64,000 nt of DNA, taken from assembly GCA_031412335.1 (NCBI GenBank), contig JANOCT010000001.1, positions 62,001-126,000 of the forward strand. Reading direction: 5' to 3'. Positions 44,322 to 52,548 of the stretch are shown here, piece after piece (the first letter of the stretch is position 1; each line of letters begins with the position of its first letter). The translations under genes were made by a program, and so were the position numbers. The notes beneath the pieces were generated by a model. That model saw only the letters and a program-made list of their open reading frames with translations, was not told where the DNA came from and did no database searches. This DNA comes from JBBQYA01 sp031412335 (lineage in GTDB: Bacteria > Bacteroidota > Bacteroidia > Sphingobacteriales > Sphingobacteriaceae).

Positions 44322-44484
44322 TTTTACTTTGTGTTATCACTCTTTCAATTTGCGCCTTACCAATATGAAAGGATTCGCTCAAGCGCTGGTGTATTACATC
44401 CAACCGAAAACCTTCTCGGAATAGTTGATTATACTGTTCCACAATTTTTTTATTTCTAATGGTAATCAAGGGTCTTACGGCCAT
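44311..44484 (-). CDS. small helix-turn-helix-like phage protein, 57 aa
   Basis: Starts MAVRPLITIRNKKIVEQYNQ and contains LFREGFRLDVIHQRLSESFH then IGKAQIERVI, a layout like a small winged or HTH regulator with insert-poor sequence. 25 bp after the GemA-like gene, and overlapping the next one. Unnamed; may be a transcription factor. Confidence 0.5.
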   Translation of the reverse strand: MAVRPLITIRNKKIVEQYNQLFREGFRLDVIHQRLSESFHIGKAQIERVITQSKNEA

Positions 44485-44509
44485 GTTTTTAATTGGTTTT
44501 AAATGTGGT

Positions 44510-44971
44510 TTAAATAGCTTTTATATAACTTGAATACGCCTTGGAGAATTGGGTAATGAGTAAGGGAAGTTCGGCAAGCGAATGTTCGTTTAATGATTTT
44601 TTAAACTGGCCATACTTAATGCACCAAGCATCCAGCAATGCTATATCTGCAATCCGGTTTCCTTTTTTATTGCGAGTGGTCCAGTCCATTTCCCAAGCGT
44701 AGCTGATCATCTTTTTGCGGAGCTTGTCCAATTGCTTTGCCTCCGGACGTTCGGTAAATTTTACAGCTTCAGCTGGCTTTTCAACCTTCTTTTCGAGGTG
44801 CTTAATTAGTCGATCAGCTTCAGCTATGGTGAGCTCCTTGCTGCTTTCGGTTCGTTGGCCGGTAGCTTTCCAGACAAGGTCGTGCTTATAACCTAGTAGG
44901 CCAGTTTCATTCAATAAACGGTGCAGGTTGCGCATTTGCGCCGGGCGGATGGTGGCGATGGTGCTATTCAT
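44510..44971 (-). CDS. GemA/Gp16-like phage protein (DUF1018)
   Basis: 153 aa. AQMRNLHRLLNETGLLGYKH, ATGQRTESSKELTIAEADRL and LRKKMISYAWEMDWTTRNKKG match the Mu GemA (gp16) plan, in which the middle ATG-x-S block and a final acidic helix are conserved. Mu GemA alters host gene expression/replication timing. Its start overlaps the previous stop by one base. Confidence 0.7.
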   Translation of the reverse strand: MNSTIATIRPAQMRNLHRLLNETGLLGYKHDLVWKATGQRTESSKELTIAEADRLIKHLEKKVEKPAEAVKFTERPEAKQLDKLRKKMISYAWEMDWTTRNKKGNRIADIALLDAWCIKYGQFKKSLNEHSLAELPLLITQFSKAYSSYIKAI

Positions 44972-45219
44972 TAGCTAATGTCTTTAAAAGTGATTTTTCC
45001 TATTCTCTCTCTAAAATATGCCTCCTTTTCTAAATTGTTCCCAAACGACAGATTGATTAATTCTCTTTTAATAAATTTTTTAACCATGTATTCATTATTA
45101 TTTTTCAATTCAGCCAATGCGCTTTGAAATGCGCCTACGAAAAAATCTGAATCAACATCAACATTGATTTCAATTTTTTCTCCGTTTTTGGTGATAGCAA
45201 TTTTGATTGTATCTTTCAT
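44971..45219 (-). CDS. small phage protein, unknown (82 aa)
   Basis: MKDTIKIAITKNGEKIEINV then a helical, Lys/Glu-rich body ending GKITFKDIS. No family seen. Shares one base with the GemA-like gene, so translation is coupled. Confidence 0.45.
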   Translation of the reverse strand: MKDTIKIAITKNGEKIEINVDVDSDFFVGAFQSALAELKNNNEYMVKKFIKRELINLSFGNNLEKEAYFRERIGKITFKDIS

Positions 45220-45230
45220 AGTAATTTTAA

Positions 45231-45467
45231 TTATGAGTTTGCATTTCGTATAAAAACTACAGCTGTAGTGCGCTCGATCATTACCGGGTGAAGCTCCTTG
45301 TCGGCCTTGGCAAAATGGCTGTAAGTTTTGTATCTAGTTCTAACATATTTTTCGCCATTGCTGCCAGCCTTCACCTTTTGAAACATTCGCTTGTTTTTGT
45401 CATTGGCTTTGTAAAATCGATCACCAACCTGCAGCTGATCTATTGTTGTGACTGTGTTTCGTTCCAT
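45231..45467 (-). CDS. small phage protein, unknown (78 aa)
   Basis: Basic beta-rich protein: TIDQLQVGDRFYKANDKNKR and RTRYKTYSHFAKADKELHPV. Overlaps the HD hydrolase gene by 28 bp. No family recognised; early operon. Confidence 0.45.
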   Translation of the reverse strand: MERNTVTTIDQLQVGDRFYKANDKNKRMFQKVKAGSNGEKYVRTRYKTYSHFAKADKELHPVMIERTTAVVFIRNANS

Positions 45468-45958
45468 TTAATCGCATCATTTAACATTGTAGAATAATTC
45501 CAATGAGCATTTTCAGGACTGCTAGGACCAAAATAATAACTTTTACCGTGGTAGGTAGATGTTTGCATTGAGCCGCCTTTTAGCATAACATCCTCCAAAA
45601 GCAACGCCTGCATGTCGTATTCTTTAATTTTGTCAAATCCTGACAAATTCAATTTGAAATTATTTGCTATTGCAGCCATTGATTTAAGTTCAAGAATTGC
45701 ATAAGAATTTCCCAGTATATGTTTTAGTGGTTTGACTACATCACCTAAATAAGCCTCCGAAGCATCATGCAATAAAGCATACAATCGTAATTCATTTGGT
45801 GCTAATACAGCCACCAACATACTGTGATGAGCTACAGAATAGAATTGTTTTCGCTGGCCGCCAAATCGGCAAATATTGCTCAATCCTCTCGCTATATCTT
45901 CCAGACTTATCATTTCAAAGCAGCCAGATTTGTAGTCTTTTATGTCGAGTTTGTTCAT
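45440..45958 (-). CDS. HD-domain hydrolase (YfbR-like 5'-nucleotidase type)
   Basis: 172 aa. FYSVAHHSMLVAVLAPNELR and ALLHDASEAYLGDVVKPLKH give the H...HD...D metal ligands of phage HD phosphohydrolases, which degrade nucleotides. May adjust the dNTP pool during replication. Early operon; the assignment to nucleotidase is by family likeness. Confidence 0.7.
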   Translation of the reverse strand: MNKLDIKDYKSGCFEMISLEDIARGLSNICRFGGQRKQFYSVAHHSMLVAVLAPNELRLYALLHDASEAYLGDVVKPLKHILGNSYAILELKSMAAIANNFKLNLSGFDKIKEYDMQALLLEDVMLKGGSMQTSTYHGKSYYFGPSSPENAHWNYSTMLNDAIKWNETQSQQ

Positions 45959-45969
45959 GTTTTTTTTTA

Positions 45970-46275
45970 TTAAAAAGGTAAATCAGAAGGATAGCCAGCT
46001 TCAAGTTCATGTACTATTCTCATTTCTGCTCGCTTCATTTCTTGCTGTTTTTTTGAAAGTGTGTCGAAGCAAACTCCATTTTGCCAACTTCCACAATAGC
46101 AAGCTTGTATTTGATCATCTTCGCTTTCTTGTGCGCATGGAAATGATTTTTGAATAAGGAAAGGATTTATTCTTGTAGGGCTGTAAGCCCATGCAACACA
46201 TTCTGCCCAGCAATACTTACCTGCAAAAAAAGAATGAAACCAAATAATAAATTTCAGTTTAAGTTTATATTTCAT
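45970..46275 (-). CDS. small Cys/Trp-rich phage protein (101 aa)
   Basis: Hydrophobic N-terminus KLKFIIWFHSFFAG then several Cys (CWAEC, PCAQES, ACYCGSW, GVCFD). Cysteine pairs suggest a metal site or disulfides; the N-terminus may be a signal or anchor. Overlaps the previous gene by 4 bp. Function unknown. Confidence 0.5.
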   Translation of the reverse strand: MKYKLKLKFIIWFHSFFAGKYCWAECVAWAYSPTRINPFLIQKSFPCAQESEDDQIQACYCGSWQNGVCFDTLSKKQQEMKRAEMRIVHELEAGYPSDLPF

Positions 46276-46508
46276 TTTTGAAAAACCCCCTGTGACTTTC
46301 CAAATGCATCATAAATTCGATTGCTAATGGTAACTTCATGTTCATTTGAAGCAGAAAAAAATCTATTCAAACGAAATAAAGCTTCAAATGCAGCTTCATC
46401 GCCAGCCAGTGCCATTTTTTCTAATTCCTCCACTCTTGTAATTGTTGGAGTGCTAACAGATTGGTTCTCCCAGCCGATCTGTTTGCTTATGTCGCTATAT
46501 ATGCTCAT
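46272..46508 (-). CDS. small helical phage protein
   Basis: 78 aa with start MSIYSDISKQIGWENQ at 46508, which avoids overlap with the upstream gene; an ATG at 46550 would add 14 residues. Helical, with VEELEKMALAGDEAAFEAL. No family recognised. Confidence 0.5.
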   Translation of the reverse strand: MSIYSDISKQIGWENQSVSTPTITRVEELEKMALAGDEAAFEALFRLNRFFSASNEHEVTISNRIYDAFGKSQGVFQK

Positions 46509-46512
46509 TTTG

Positions 46513-46752
46513 TTAGTAAGATGAAAACGCGATACTAATTCCGGTTCCACTTCTTTTGAAGGTCACATCCAACTCTTGAGATGTATCACTAACCATAGAA
46601 GCTATTCCTTTTATAATTTCTGTATCAATTACATCATCAGTGATAAATTTCAGGATAACTGGTAATTTTTTAGGATTTACATCCCAGCGCTGACCTAGTA
46701 ATTTTTCCATCCTTTCGTTGATGTAATTGCATTGTTCGATTGATAAATTCAT
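46513..46752 (-). CDS. small phage protein, unknown (79 aa)
   Basis: MNLSIEQCNYINERMEKLLG then VNPKKLPVILKFITDDVIDT and a beta tail TGISIAFSSY. No family recognised. Follows the tRNA-like RNA region. Confidence 0.45.
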   Translation of the reverse strand: MNLSIEQCNYINERMEKLLGQRWDVNPKKLPVILKFITDDVIDTEIIKGIASMVSDTSQELDVTFKRSGTGISIAFSSY

Positions 46753-46784
46753 TTTCTTAATATTAATTGGGCAACATCGCCTCG

Positions 46785-46876
46785 CACCAGCAGGGGAGTC
46801 GAACCCCTAATACCGTTTCTGGTGTCAGCAGCCGGGCCATCCCGCACTGCATCTTTCATCTGCCTTACGGGGCAGA
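46785..46876 (-). ncRNA. structured RNA with a tRNA T-arm-like hairpin
   Basis: Minus strand: AGGGG-TTCGACT-CCCCT (46808-46792) is a standard 5-bp T stem with a TTCGACT loop, enclosed by CACCAG/CTGGTG (46824-46819 with 46790-46785) like an acceptor stem. A GCAG/CTGC hairpin and TCTGCC-loop-GGCAGA (46876-46859) precede it. The D and anticodon arms are missing, so it is not a normal tRNA gene. It fills the space between two early genes. Perhaps a phage tRNA-like or regulatory RNA; read as inference. Confidence 0.5.
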
Positions 46877-46889
46877 ATCATTTATATTT

Positions 46890-47000
46890 TTATCGTTCCT
46901 TTTTATACTTATTGTAACTGTCCTGCCGGGCTGCGATCCAAAACATAATCGCAATGCCCAGCAAGCCAATCACAAAAGCTGCTATTTTTAAAATAATCAC
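46890..47000 (-). CDS. 36-aa membrane peptide, GTG start
   Basis: VIILKIAAFVIGLLGIAIMF then a charged tail RQDSYNKYKKER. The GTG at 47000 overlaps the Gam stop (GTGA), so it is probably translated by coupling. A single membrane helix with a basic C-terminus, layout of a small inner-membrane phage protein. Not provable as a gene from one sequence. Confidence 0.5.
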   Translation of the reverse strand: MIILKIAAFVIGLLGIAIMFWIAARQDSYNKYKKER

Positions 47001-47518
47001 GCTTCCTGGAGCTCCTTTTTTAATTCAATATAAAAGCTCTCGTCCTGATCGGAATATAAGCCCACTTTTTGCAGATTACCGTTCAGCTGCAATTCTTCAC
47101 GATCAAGGAGTATGCGATCCTTTGCAGGCTCTTCTACAGTTCGCACGTAGGTCGGCATAAACTGCTTCATTAGGTTTAAAACACTTGGCCAGGTAAAGCC
47201 TTTCAAAGTTTTCAACTTTGGAGTTCCGGTTCGGAATCCGATAATGCCATGAGCCATTTCTAAACTCTTTTTATTACCAAATGCATCGCGATTGTTTTCT
47301 GCATAAGCTTGTATTTTGCTCATGGCATCCTCTTTAGTATCGTTTAGCTCCGAAATCTCGCGCTGGTTACTTTCTCTGATCTTTGTGATCTGCACATCCA
47401 TTTTCGACTGTGTTTTTTGCAACCTTGCATCTGCTTCCGCATATAATGCCATTGCTTCTTCTGCTTCTTCTCTGGATGTTCCAGTAAGTACATTTGTTTT
47501 TGCTCTACTTTTTGCCAT
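46997..47518 (-). CDS. gam: Gam-like host-nuclease inhibitor
   Basis: 173 aa. Mu Gam binds DNA ends and shields them from exonucleases. Long coiled helices (EEAEEAMALYAEADARLQK, IQAYAENNRDAFGNKKSLEM) and the conserved GIIGFRTGTPKLKTLKGFTW block mark the family. Early operon, in the same neighbourhood as transposition genes, as in Mu. Confidence 0.85.
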   Translation of the reverse strand: MAKSRAKTNVLTGTSREEAEEAMALYAEADARLQKTQSKMDVQITKIRESNQREISELNDTKEDAMSKIQAYAENNRDAFGNKKSLEMAHGIIGFRTGTPKLKTLKGFTWPSVLNLMKQFMPTYVRTVEEPAKDRILLDREELQLNGNLQKVGLYSDQDESFYIELKKELQEA

Positions 47519-47533
47519 GATATTTATTTGTTA

Positions 47534-47695
47534 TTAGTTAATTACTTTTTGTGTTTGCTGAGCTTCTCTCAAAATTTTTAAAAACCTCTTTTTAAGATTT
47601 TCCTCTGATAATTCCATTGGTATTACAGGAATCACTAGTTTAATTTCGAATTCTACTGTAGTTTTAAAATTCGGGCCTGTTATTTCTACTTTCAT
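47534..47695 (-). CDS. 53-aa small phage protein
   Basis: MKVEITGPNFKTTVEFEIKL then VIPMELSEENLKKRFLKILR. It fills the gap between the Gam gene and the next one with a normal start and stop. Beta strands then a helix. Unknown function. Confidence 0.5.
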   Translation of the reverse strand: MKVEITGPNFKTTVEFEIKLVIPVIPMELSEENLKKRFLKILREAQQTQKVIN

Positions 47696-47701
47696 TTTTT
47701 T

Positions 47702-48019
47702 TTAAATATTAACTGTGGTTAAAATATACTGTTGTATTCCAAGGTCGTAAGGGTTACTCCGGCAATTCAATTCCTGCCAGAATATTTTGAGTGCAATAGC
47801 TTCGTGCATTTCCAAGTTTAGTGTATGCTTGGCTCTTGAAAACTCCGTTCGCCGCACCAGCTTTCTATGGAATGCCAGGAGAACTGAATGCTGTAATTTG
47901 TCCAGGAGCTGATCACGATCATTGTACACATTGATTTGTGCAATCACCTCTTGCAGCCTATTTACTTGCGCTTCAAAAAGGATTAGTTTAAACTTTTTCA
48001 TTAAGGCTTTTTTGTACAA
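47702..48019 (-). CDS. small helical phage protein (105 aa)
   Basis: Helical protein (EAQVNRLQEVIAQINVYNDR) overlapping the DnaA-like gene by 32 bp. No family recognised. Early operon. Confidence 0.45.
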   Translation of the reverse strand: MYKKALMKKFKLILFEAQVNRLQEVIAQINVYNDRDQLLDKLQHSVLLAFHRKLVRRTEFSRAKHTLNLEMHEAIALKIFWQELNCRSNPYDLGIQQYILTTVNI

Positions 48020-48407
48020 AAATTGTTAAAACATCAAATAGATTTCTGTAATTTTTATTAGTTGACATCTCATTTTCGTGCACAGTTAATGCATGAATCA
48101 CAGAGGAATGATCTCTATTTATTATTTGACCAATTTTTTTAAGTGTTATTTCTGGCATTGCTTTTTTTATCAAAATCACAGAAAGTGTTCTAGCTCTACT
48201 CACTTCTTTTGTTTTCAATTTGCTTTTTAGAACATCAACTTCTAATGAGAAAAATTCACAAACAGCTTCAACAATTACATTACTATCCCGCATGTAATTA
48301 TTAGCCTGAAGAGCTAACTGGTAATTCACAGTCACTTCATTCCCGAGCAAGGAAGATATTGCGATCTCAGCAGCCTCTATAATTTTGTGTACTTGATTTT
48401 CTACCAT
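47988..48407 (-). CDS. DnaA domain IV-like DNA-binding protein
   Basis: 139 aa. SRARTLSVILIKKAMPEITL, then KKIGQIINRDHSSVIHALTV and a final helix: this is the DnaA C-terminal HTH, whose RDHSSVIHA matches the signature RDHTTVLHA that reads DnaA boxes. No AAA domain is present; the N-terminal half is helical and unique. It may bind DnaA-box-like sites to couple phage replication to the host or to repress origins. Its ATG overlaps the preceding stop (TAATG). Confidence 0.75.
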   Translation of the reverse strand: MVENQVHKIIEAAEIAISSLLGNEVTVNYQLALQANNYMRDSNVIVEAVCEFFSLEVDVLKSKLKTKEVSRARTLSVILIKKAMPEITLKKIGQIINRDHSSVIHALTVHENEMSTNKNYRNLFDVLTIFVQKSLNEKV

Positions 48408-48523
48408 TACACAAGCCCTCCCGCGCCTAACAGCACCTCTACAATAGCAATCATCAATATACTTGCACCGGCAACAAGTATCCAGCAGGCAGCTTTGGTT
48501 TTGTCGTTCTTATTGCACATCAT
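48407..48523 (-). CDS. 38-aa membrane peptide with strong RBS
   Basis: MMCNKNDKTKAACWILVAGA then a hydrophobic run SILMIAIVEVLLGAGGLV. An AGGAGG lies just upstream of the ATG at 48523, and its stop is coupled to the next ATG. The block TKAACWILVAGA matches TKAAFWILVAGA in the lysis-like protein at 29208-29999, so the two share a membrane module. Likely a real early small membrane gene. Confidence 0.65.
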   Translation of the reverse strand: MMCNKNDKTKAACWILVAGASILMIAIVEVLLGAGGLV

Positions 48524-48971
48524 CGCTATCCTCCTTTCTAGCTTCCTGCATCATTTCGCCAATCATTAGGTTCCAGCTGTCGGCAAGTACTGCATTGCTA
48601 GGTATTATTTGTAGCCTTGCAACGGAATGGTGAGCTCGATAAGCTAAATGCACCCGATCAAAGAAATAATATAAGGGCTCTTCTAAATTAGTATCAGGTA
48701 TAAATTCCATAAATTGGCTATCTTCAAAAAATACATCATCACGCAGATTCCATTGGTTTTTCCACCATTGCCAAAAAGCTTTAGAGCGAGTCATCCAAGG
48801 TATAGAGTAGTGATCTTTACCTAATTTATGCTGCAAGAATTCTTCTCCTCTTTGCATCTGAAATTCGCAGTATTCTACATCCGTCCAATCCAAGGCAATA
48901 AGAATTAATTCAATATTTTGGGCGGTTTTTTGCCTCCTTTTTTCGATGGAGGTAATTTTAAATTTTATCAT
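48510..48971 (-). CDS. phage protein, unknown (153 aa)
   Basis: Trp- and Glu-rich: HYSIPWMTRSKAFWQWWKNQ and LADSWNLMIGEMMQEARKED. No motif recognised. Overlaps the RecA-like ATPase gene by 14 bp and the membrane peptide by 14 bp. Confidence 0.45.
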   Translation of the reverse strand: MIKFKITSIEKRRQKTAQNIELILIALDWTDVEYCEFQMQRGEEFLQHKLGKDHYSIPWMTRSKAFWQWWKNQWNLRDDVFFEDSQFMEFIPDTNLEEPLYYFFDRVHLAYRAHHSVARLQIIPSNAVLADSWNLMIGEMMQEARKEDSDDVQ

Positions 48972-49623
48972 TAGCTTGTTTAATTAATTCATTTGTACTT
49001 TTTATGGCTTCACCGTGATATAGACATGCTTTTTCTTCGTCAATAATGACTATTCCTCCCGGGCATCTACCACTTACTGTGCAAGCCAGACCTTTAACAT
49101 GGATGATGATCTTAGCCAACTTTTTAGCTAGTTTGGCCGTGGCAGTGAAAGGCTCTCCACGTTCTTCGTGTGCTAAAACGATAAATAATGTTGATGGAAA
49201 ACTCGCAATAAGCTTGCGTAGCGCTCCATTTTTTAATTCGTCGTTATAAACTGTCATATTATCCAAAAGCACAATTCTAGGAGCGTTTTTACGAGCCAGC
49301 AATACGTATAATTCAGGCACTTCTGTGTAATCTAAAAAATAGATCCTTTTGCTTTTTCGCTCTAAGCCAGCACGATTGCAATTCTCCACGAAATCAAAAC
49401 CAATTCCCTCTTCTCCACTTACATAAAGAACACGCTCGAATGTGCTAAGCATTAATGATGCTATCAGTGCCATCCATGTTTTGCCGTTTTTTTCTGGTCC
49501 ATAAATAATCCACAATCCCGAAGTTTCAGGAGTTCCAAAAACCCGGCTCCATAGCTGATCTGCGAAGGTGAATACCTTATGCTTTTTATCGAATATGTTA
49601 GTGGTAGATAGCATTCGAATCAT
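48958..49623 (-). CDS. RecA-like AAA ATPase
   Basis: 221 aa. Walker A GPEKNGKT in LWIIYGPEKNGKTWMALIAS, Walker B-like APRIVLLDNMTVY. Resembles RecA/DnaB-type phage ATPases (ERVLYVSGEEG block). Directly after MuB with a 4-bp overlap, so it may act in transposition or replication. A second ATPase of this sort is not part of the Mu scheme. C-terminal PGGIVIIDEEKACLYHG. Confidence 0.65.
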   Translation of the reverse strand: MIRMLSTTNIFDKKHKVFTFADQLWSRVFGTPETSGLWIIYGPEKNGKTWMALIASLMLSTFERVLYVSGEEGIGFDFVENCNRAGLERKSKRIYFLDYTEVPELYVLLARKNAPRIVLLDNMTVYNDELKNGALRKLIASFPSTLFIVLAHEERGEPFTATAKLAKKLAKIIIHVKGLACTVSGRCPGGIVIIDEEKACLYHGEAIKSTNELIKQANDKI

Positions 49624-50516
49624 GCATTAAGGATGAGTAATGTCTCCGCACGTCGTAATCCTCCAAATTTCTCACCCGTATCAACCGTTAAGCATTGCTT
49701 TACGATCTTGTTTAACTTTTCTTTATTCTCCATGTTAACGTTGAGTACATCGTTCAATAATTTCCGATAGAAATCGTATTGATCTGCCCTACCTAATGGA
49801 GTTATTCGGCTATATTTGCTAGAAAAACGACTAAAAATTTCTGAAAAACCGGATTTCTTATTCTTTATCCCCTTATCAATTACACTTTGCAATCCTTCTG
49901 CACCCATTAAATACCACCCACAGGTATTCGGGTTGGCATTCCATAATTCTTTTATAACTAAAAAAACACCATGTTCTACGTCTCCAACTTCATCTATTAT
50001 GAATATCGGTTTTGGCAAAAGCCGTGTGTAATACTTTAAATTGGCAAGTACTTCTGAATATTTACCTGTTGATTCTAAACCAATGGTATTAGCCAATAAT
50101 CGAACGAATAATTGTTTTGTTTTTGCCTGACTTGCATCTATATAAAAGCAATTATCAAGAGTTTTAGCCATAAATAAGCCAGTAGTTGTCTTTCCAATTT
50201 CGTTGCTATCTACAAAGATCATCGACTTTGAATGTTCTTTGCAAAAAAAGATCTCCTCAGAAATATGATTAAAAACATCAGTCTGAGCAATATTCCATTT
50301 TTTCTCATTAACATTCATATCCAGTAAACGGGCAATATTTATCCACTTGCTGTCCGAAAGTAGCTTATGTGTTTTCCCGTTATTTATACGGCTAAGTACA
50401 GCTCGATCTATTCCATACTGTATGCAGAAACCATCAACAGTACCACCGTACTTATCTTTTCGTAATTGTAATTCAACAATAATTTTTTTCTTAAATTCTT
50501 CTGGAACGTTTATCAT
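49620..50516 (-). CDS. MuB-like transposition ATPase
   Basis: 298 aa. N-terminal HTH (YGGTVDGFCIQYGIDRAVLS and RINNGKTHKLL), Walker-like VDSNEIGKTTTGLFMAKT and Walker B PIFIIDEVGDVEHG, and a C-terminal domain. MuB selects target DNA and activates MuA. The Walker A lacks the usual first Gly (DSNEIGKT), noted as odd. Directly downstream of MuA. Confidence 0.75.
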   Translation of the reverse strand: MINVPEEFKKKIIVELQLRKDKYGGTVDGFCIQYGIDRAVLSRINNGKTHKLLSDSKWINIARLLDMNVNEKKWNIAQTDVFNHISEEIFFCKEHSKSMIFVDSNEIGKTTTGLFMAKTLDNCFYIDASQAKTKQLFVRLLANTIGLESTGKYSEVLANLKYYTRLLPKPIFIIDEVGDVEHGVFLVIKELWNANPNTCGWYLMGAEGLQSVIDKGIKNKKSGFSEIFSRFSSKYSRITPLGRADQYDFYRKLLNDVLNVNMENKEKLNKIVKQCLTVDTGEKFGGLRRAETLLILNA

Positions 50517-50528
50517 AGCTTGTTTAAA

Positions 50529-52547
50529 TTAAAATCTATCCTTTAGTGATTTGGTAAATGATCGCTCGGGTTGCGGTTCGGGTTCGGAGTTCAAATCTTC
50601 CGGCCATTGGTAGTTGAGTGTAGGGTTTGTTTTAATAATTGGCTTTTTCATTTGGAATTTATTTTCTGGTTTAGGACGGTTATCAATTACCAACATAGGT
50701 TCAAGTGCTCTCATTCCATTTCTCCCAAATGATTCGATCGTAGCTACGTATGAGTTCATAAGCGTAGCCATTTGAATGTCATTAGCTGTTTGCTCAATCT
50801 TAGCACGTTGTGGTTTTGGTTGTGGCATCAATTCACAAATAAATTGATTACCGATGTATGCATGAGCTTGCAAAATGTTTGCATAGTTATCATCTAGCCA
50901 GTACACATCAATTTCTTTTCCTTCAACCTGTGTCATCAAGCTAATGAGTCGTTCACCAAGTGCAATGCTGCCATTTTGAGCTAAAAGGCATTGTCCATTA
51001 TTTAATTTTACAATTCCTACATTTACAGAGGTTTTAGTTTTGTAACCTAAATGCCTTATGATAGGTCGGTAATTAGTTGGCAATACATCTGGGCATTGGT
51101 TCGCTAAAAAATAATCCCAACGGCTCATTTTTGGATTCTTAGAGTGTGGACTATTGTTCCAGGTATTGATATCATCAATGCAACCTTCTATAATTTGCTC
51201 ATAAGGTAGTTGCGGAACTTTTTCAGGACCAGCCTGGTTACTTTCACTCAAGGCGAAAGGTCTAGCCAACCAACCTTCTCGTTTTTTCTCTAATTCGTAT
51301 CGTAATGGCCGATAGTAAGCCTCGATCCGCTTACCTCTGGCATTGTTAGCTTCAATTTTCACATATTGAAACATGGCACCTTCCACTAGGAATGTTTTTA
51401 AGAACTTGGAATTCAAACTCATTTCCGCTTCCAGTTCTGCTGGTATTGGAAGGTTCCATTCGTGATAGTTCCGTACTAATTGGCGATAGAAATCGTCAAT
51501 TATACCTTCTTTTGTTTTGCCAAATACAGAGCAAGTGAAAACTTCGGATGCAAGGTCAATACCGTTGTAGAACCAAGGTCGATCGCCATTTAAATCTTTA
51601 AAAGGAGGTTGCCTATCATCAATAGAGATCATGCTTCCTGAGAATTTTGGAGCTTCCAAACTAAATGCTGGCTTAAATAGCTGCATGTACTTCTGACGGT
51701 CTCCACTTCTTTTTGCGTAGGTACCGATTTTGTTTTCCCAATTCTTTAAATAAGTAGTAACAGTCCGGTCGCATAGTGCTTCAAAGTCTGTTGGCTTGTA
51801 TTGCTCACCAGTCTTTTGATTAATGACCTCAAATTCTCCTTTAATGAAGTGACTGTATTTTTTAAAAACTTCTGTAGCTGTTGGCTTGCTGATATTTTCA
51901 GCAAAAAGATTGTTTAAAAGCTCAATTGTATGTTCGAATACTTTTCGAGCGTTTTGTGTTTTGTGTTTGTTACTAATAATTGCTTTATATCTATCTGAAC
52001 CTTGAAAAGATTTAAATAACTTTTTGAATTGCTTTTCACCAGGTGGTATTGAATGTTCTACTTTGTGCTTTGTTTTAAGAATTTGGTTAAAAGATGCTAC
52101 ATCTTCACAAATTGTCTTCATAATTCCGCACATGCTTCCACCTTTGCTCTTGCGCTCGCTTTCTCTAGCATTTTTCAATTTCACCGCAGCAGACATAACA
52201 CTCGCATTGGTGATATACCTTTCCTGATGCTCCATACTTAGGCTAGTATTATCTTCAAAAGTGAAATTTTGATAAAATCTCACCGCATCAGGGTTGGTTG
52301 CATAAAACTGCTCCATTACATGGTTTAGCTTGCGTGGATCGCCTATACTTCTTTGGATATCTTTTGGCAAGGTGTCAAAATCAATGAGTACTTCACGACC
52401 ATTGCCACCAATCCGAAGTTTCTTAATCCCGTAATCTTCTTTTTCAGTCCTTGTAATGACACTTTTTAGAGTATTCCAATTATTGAAATAAGCTGGTATC
52501 AATTCATCCTTGGTTACTACCAAGTGGTTGTTCCATGCAGATGGCAT
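50529..52547 (-). CDS. MuA-type transposase
   Basis: 672 aa DDE-family transposase that cuts and joins the phage ends. N-terminal binding region, then SGSMISIDDRQPPF (first catalytic Asp, 310-311), WFYNGIDLASEVFTCSVFG (central strand), ELEAEMSLNSKF (where a DNG-like second Asp is normally found) and NNARGKRIEAYYRPLRYELE (catalytic Glu about 409). After the Glu come a basic stretch (KKREGWLARPFALSES) and the domain that binds MuB. The second acidic position reads Glu rather than Asp, worth testing. Complete. Confidence 0.85.
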   Translation of the reverse strand: MPSAWNNHLVVTKDELIPAYFNNWNTLKSVITRTEKEDYGIKKLRIGGNGREVLIDFDTLPKDIQRSIGDPRKLNHVMEQFYATNPDAVRFYQNFTFEDNTSLSMEHQERYITNASVMSAAVKLKNARESERKSKGGSMCGIMKTICEDVASFNQILKTKHKVEHSIPPGEKQFKKLFKSFQGSDRYKAIISNKHKTQNARKVFEHTIELLNNLFAENISKPTATEVFKKYSHFIKGEFEVINQKTGEQYKPTDFEALCDRTVTTYLKNWENKIGTYAKRSGDRQKYMQLFKPAFSLEAPKFSGSMISIDDRQPPFKDLNGDRPWFYNGIDLASEVFTCSVFGKTKEGIIDDFYRQLVRNYHEWNLPIPAELEAEMSLNSKFLKTFLVEGAMFQYVKIEANNARGKRIEAYYRPLRYELEKKREGWLARPFALSESNQAGPEKVPQLPYEQIIEGCIDDINTWNNSPHSKNPKMSRWDYFLANQCPDVLPTNYRPIIRHLGYKTKTSVNVGIVKLNNGQCLLAQNGSIALGERLISLMTQVEGKEIDVYWLDDNYANILQAHAYIGNQFICELMPQPKPQRAKIEQTANDIQMATLMNSYVATIESFGRNGMRALEPMLVIDNRPKPENKFQMKKPIIKTNPTLNYQWPEDLNSEPEPQPERSFTKSLKDRF

Positions 52548-52548
52548 A

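Noticed and set aside
46785..46876. Complete tRNA gene
   Set aside because: Only the T arm and an acceptor-like stem fit; no D arm, no 7-nt anticodon loop with a 5-bp stem and no matching 7-bp acceptor could be drawn.
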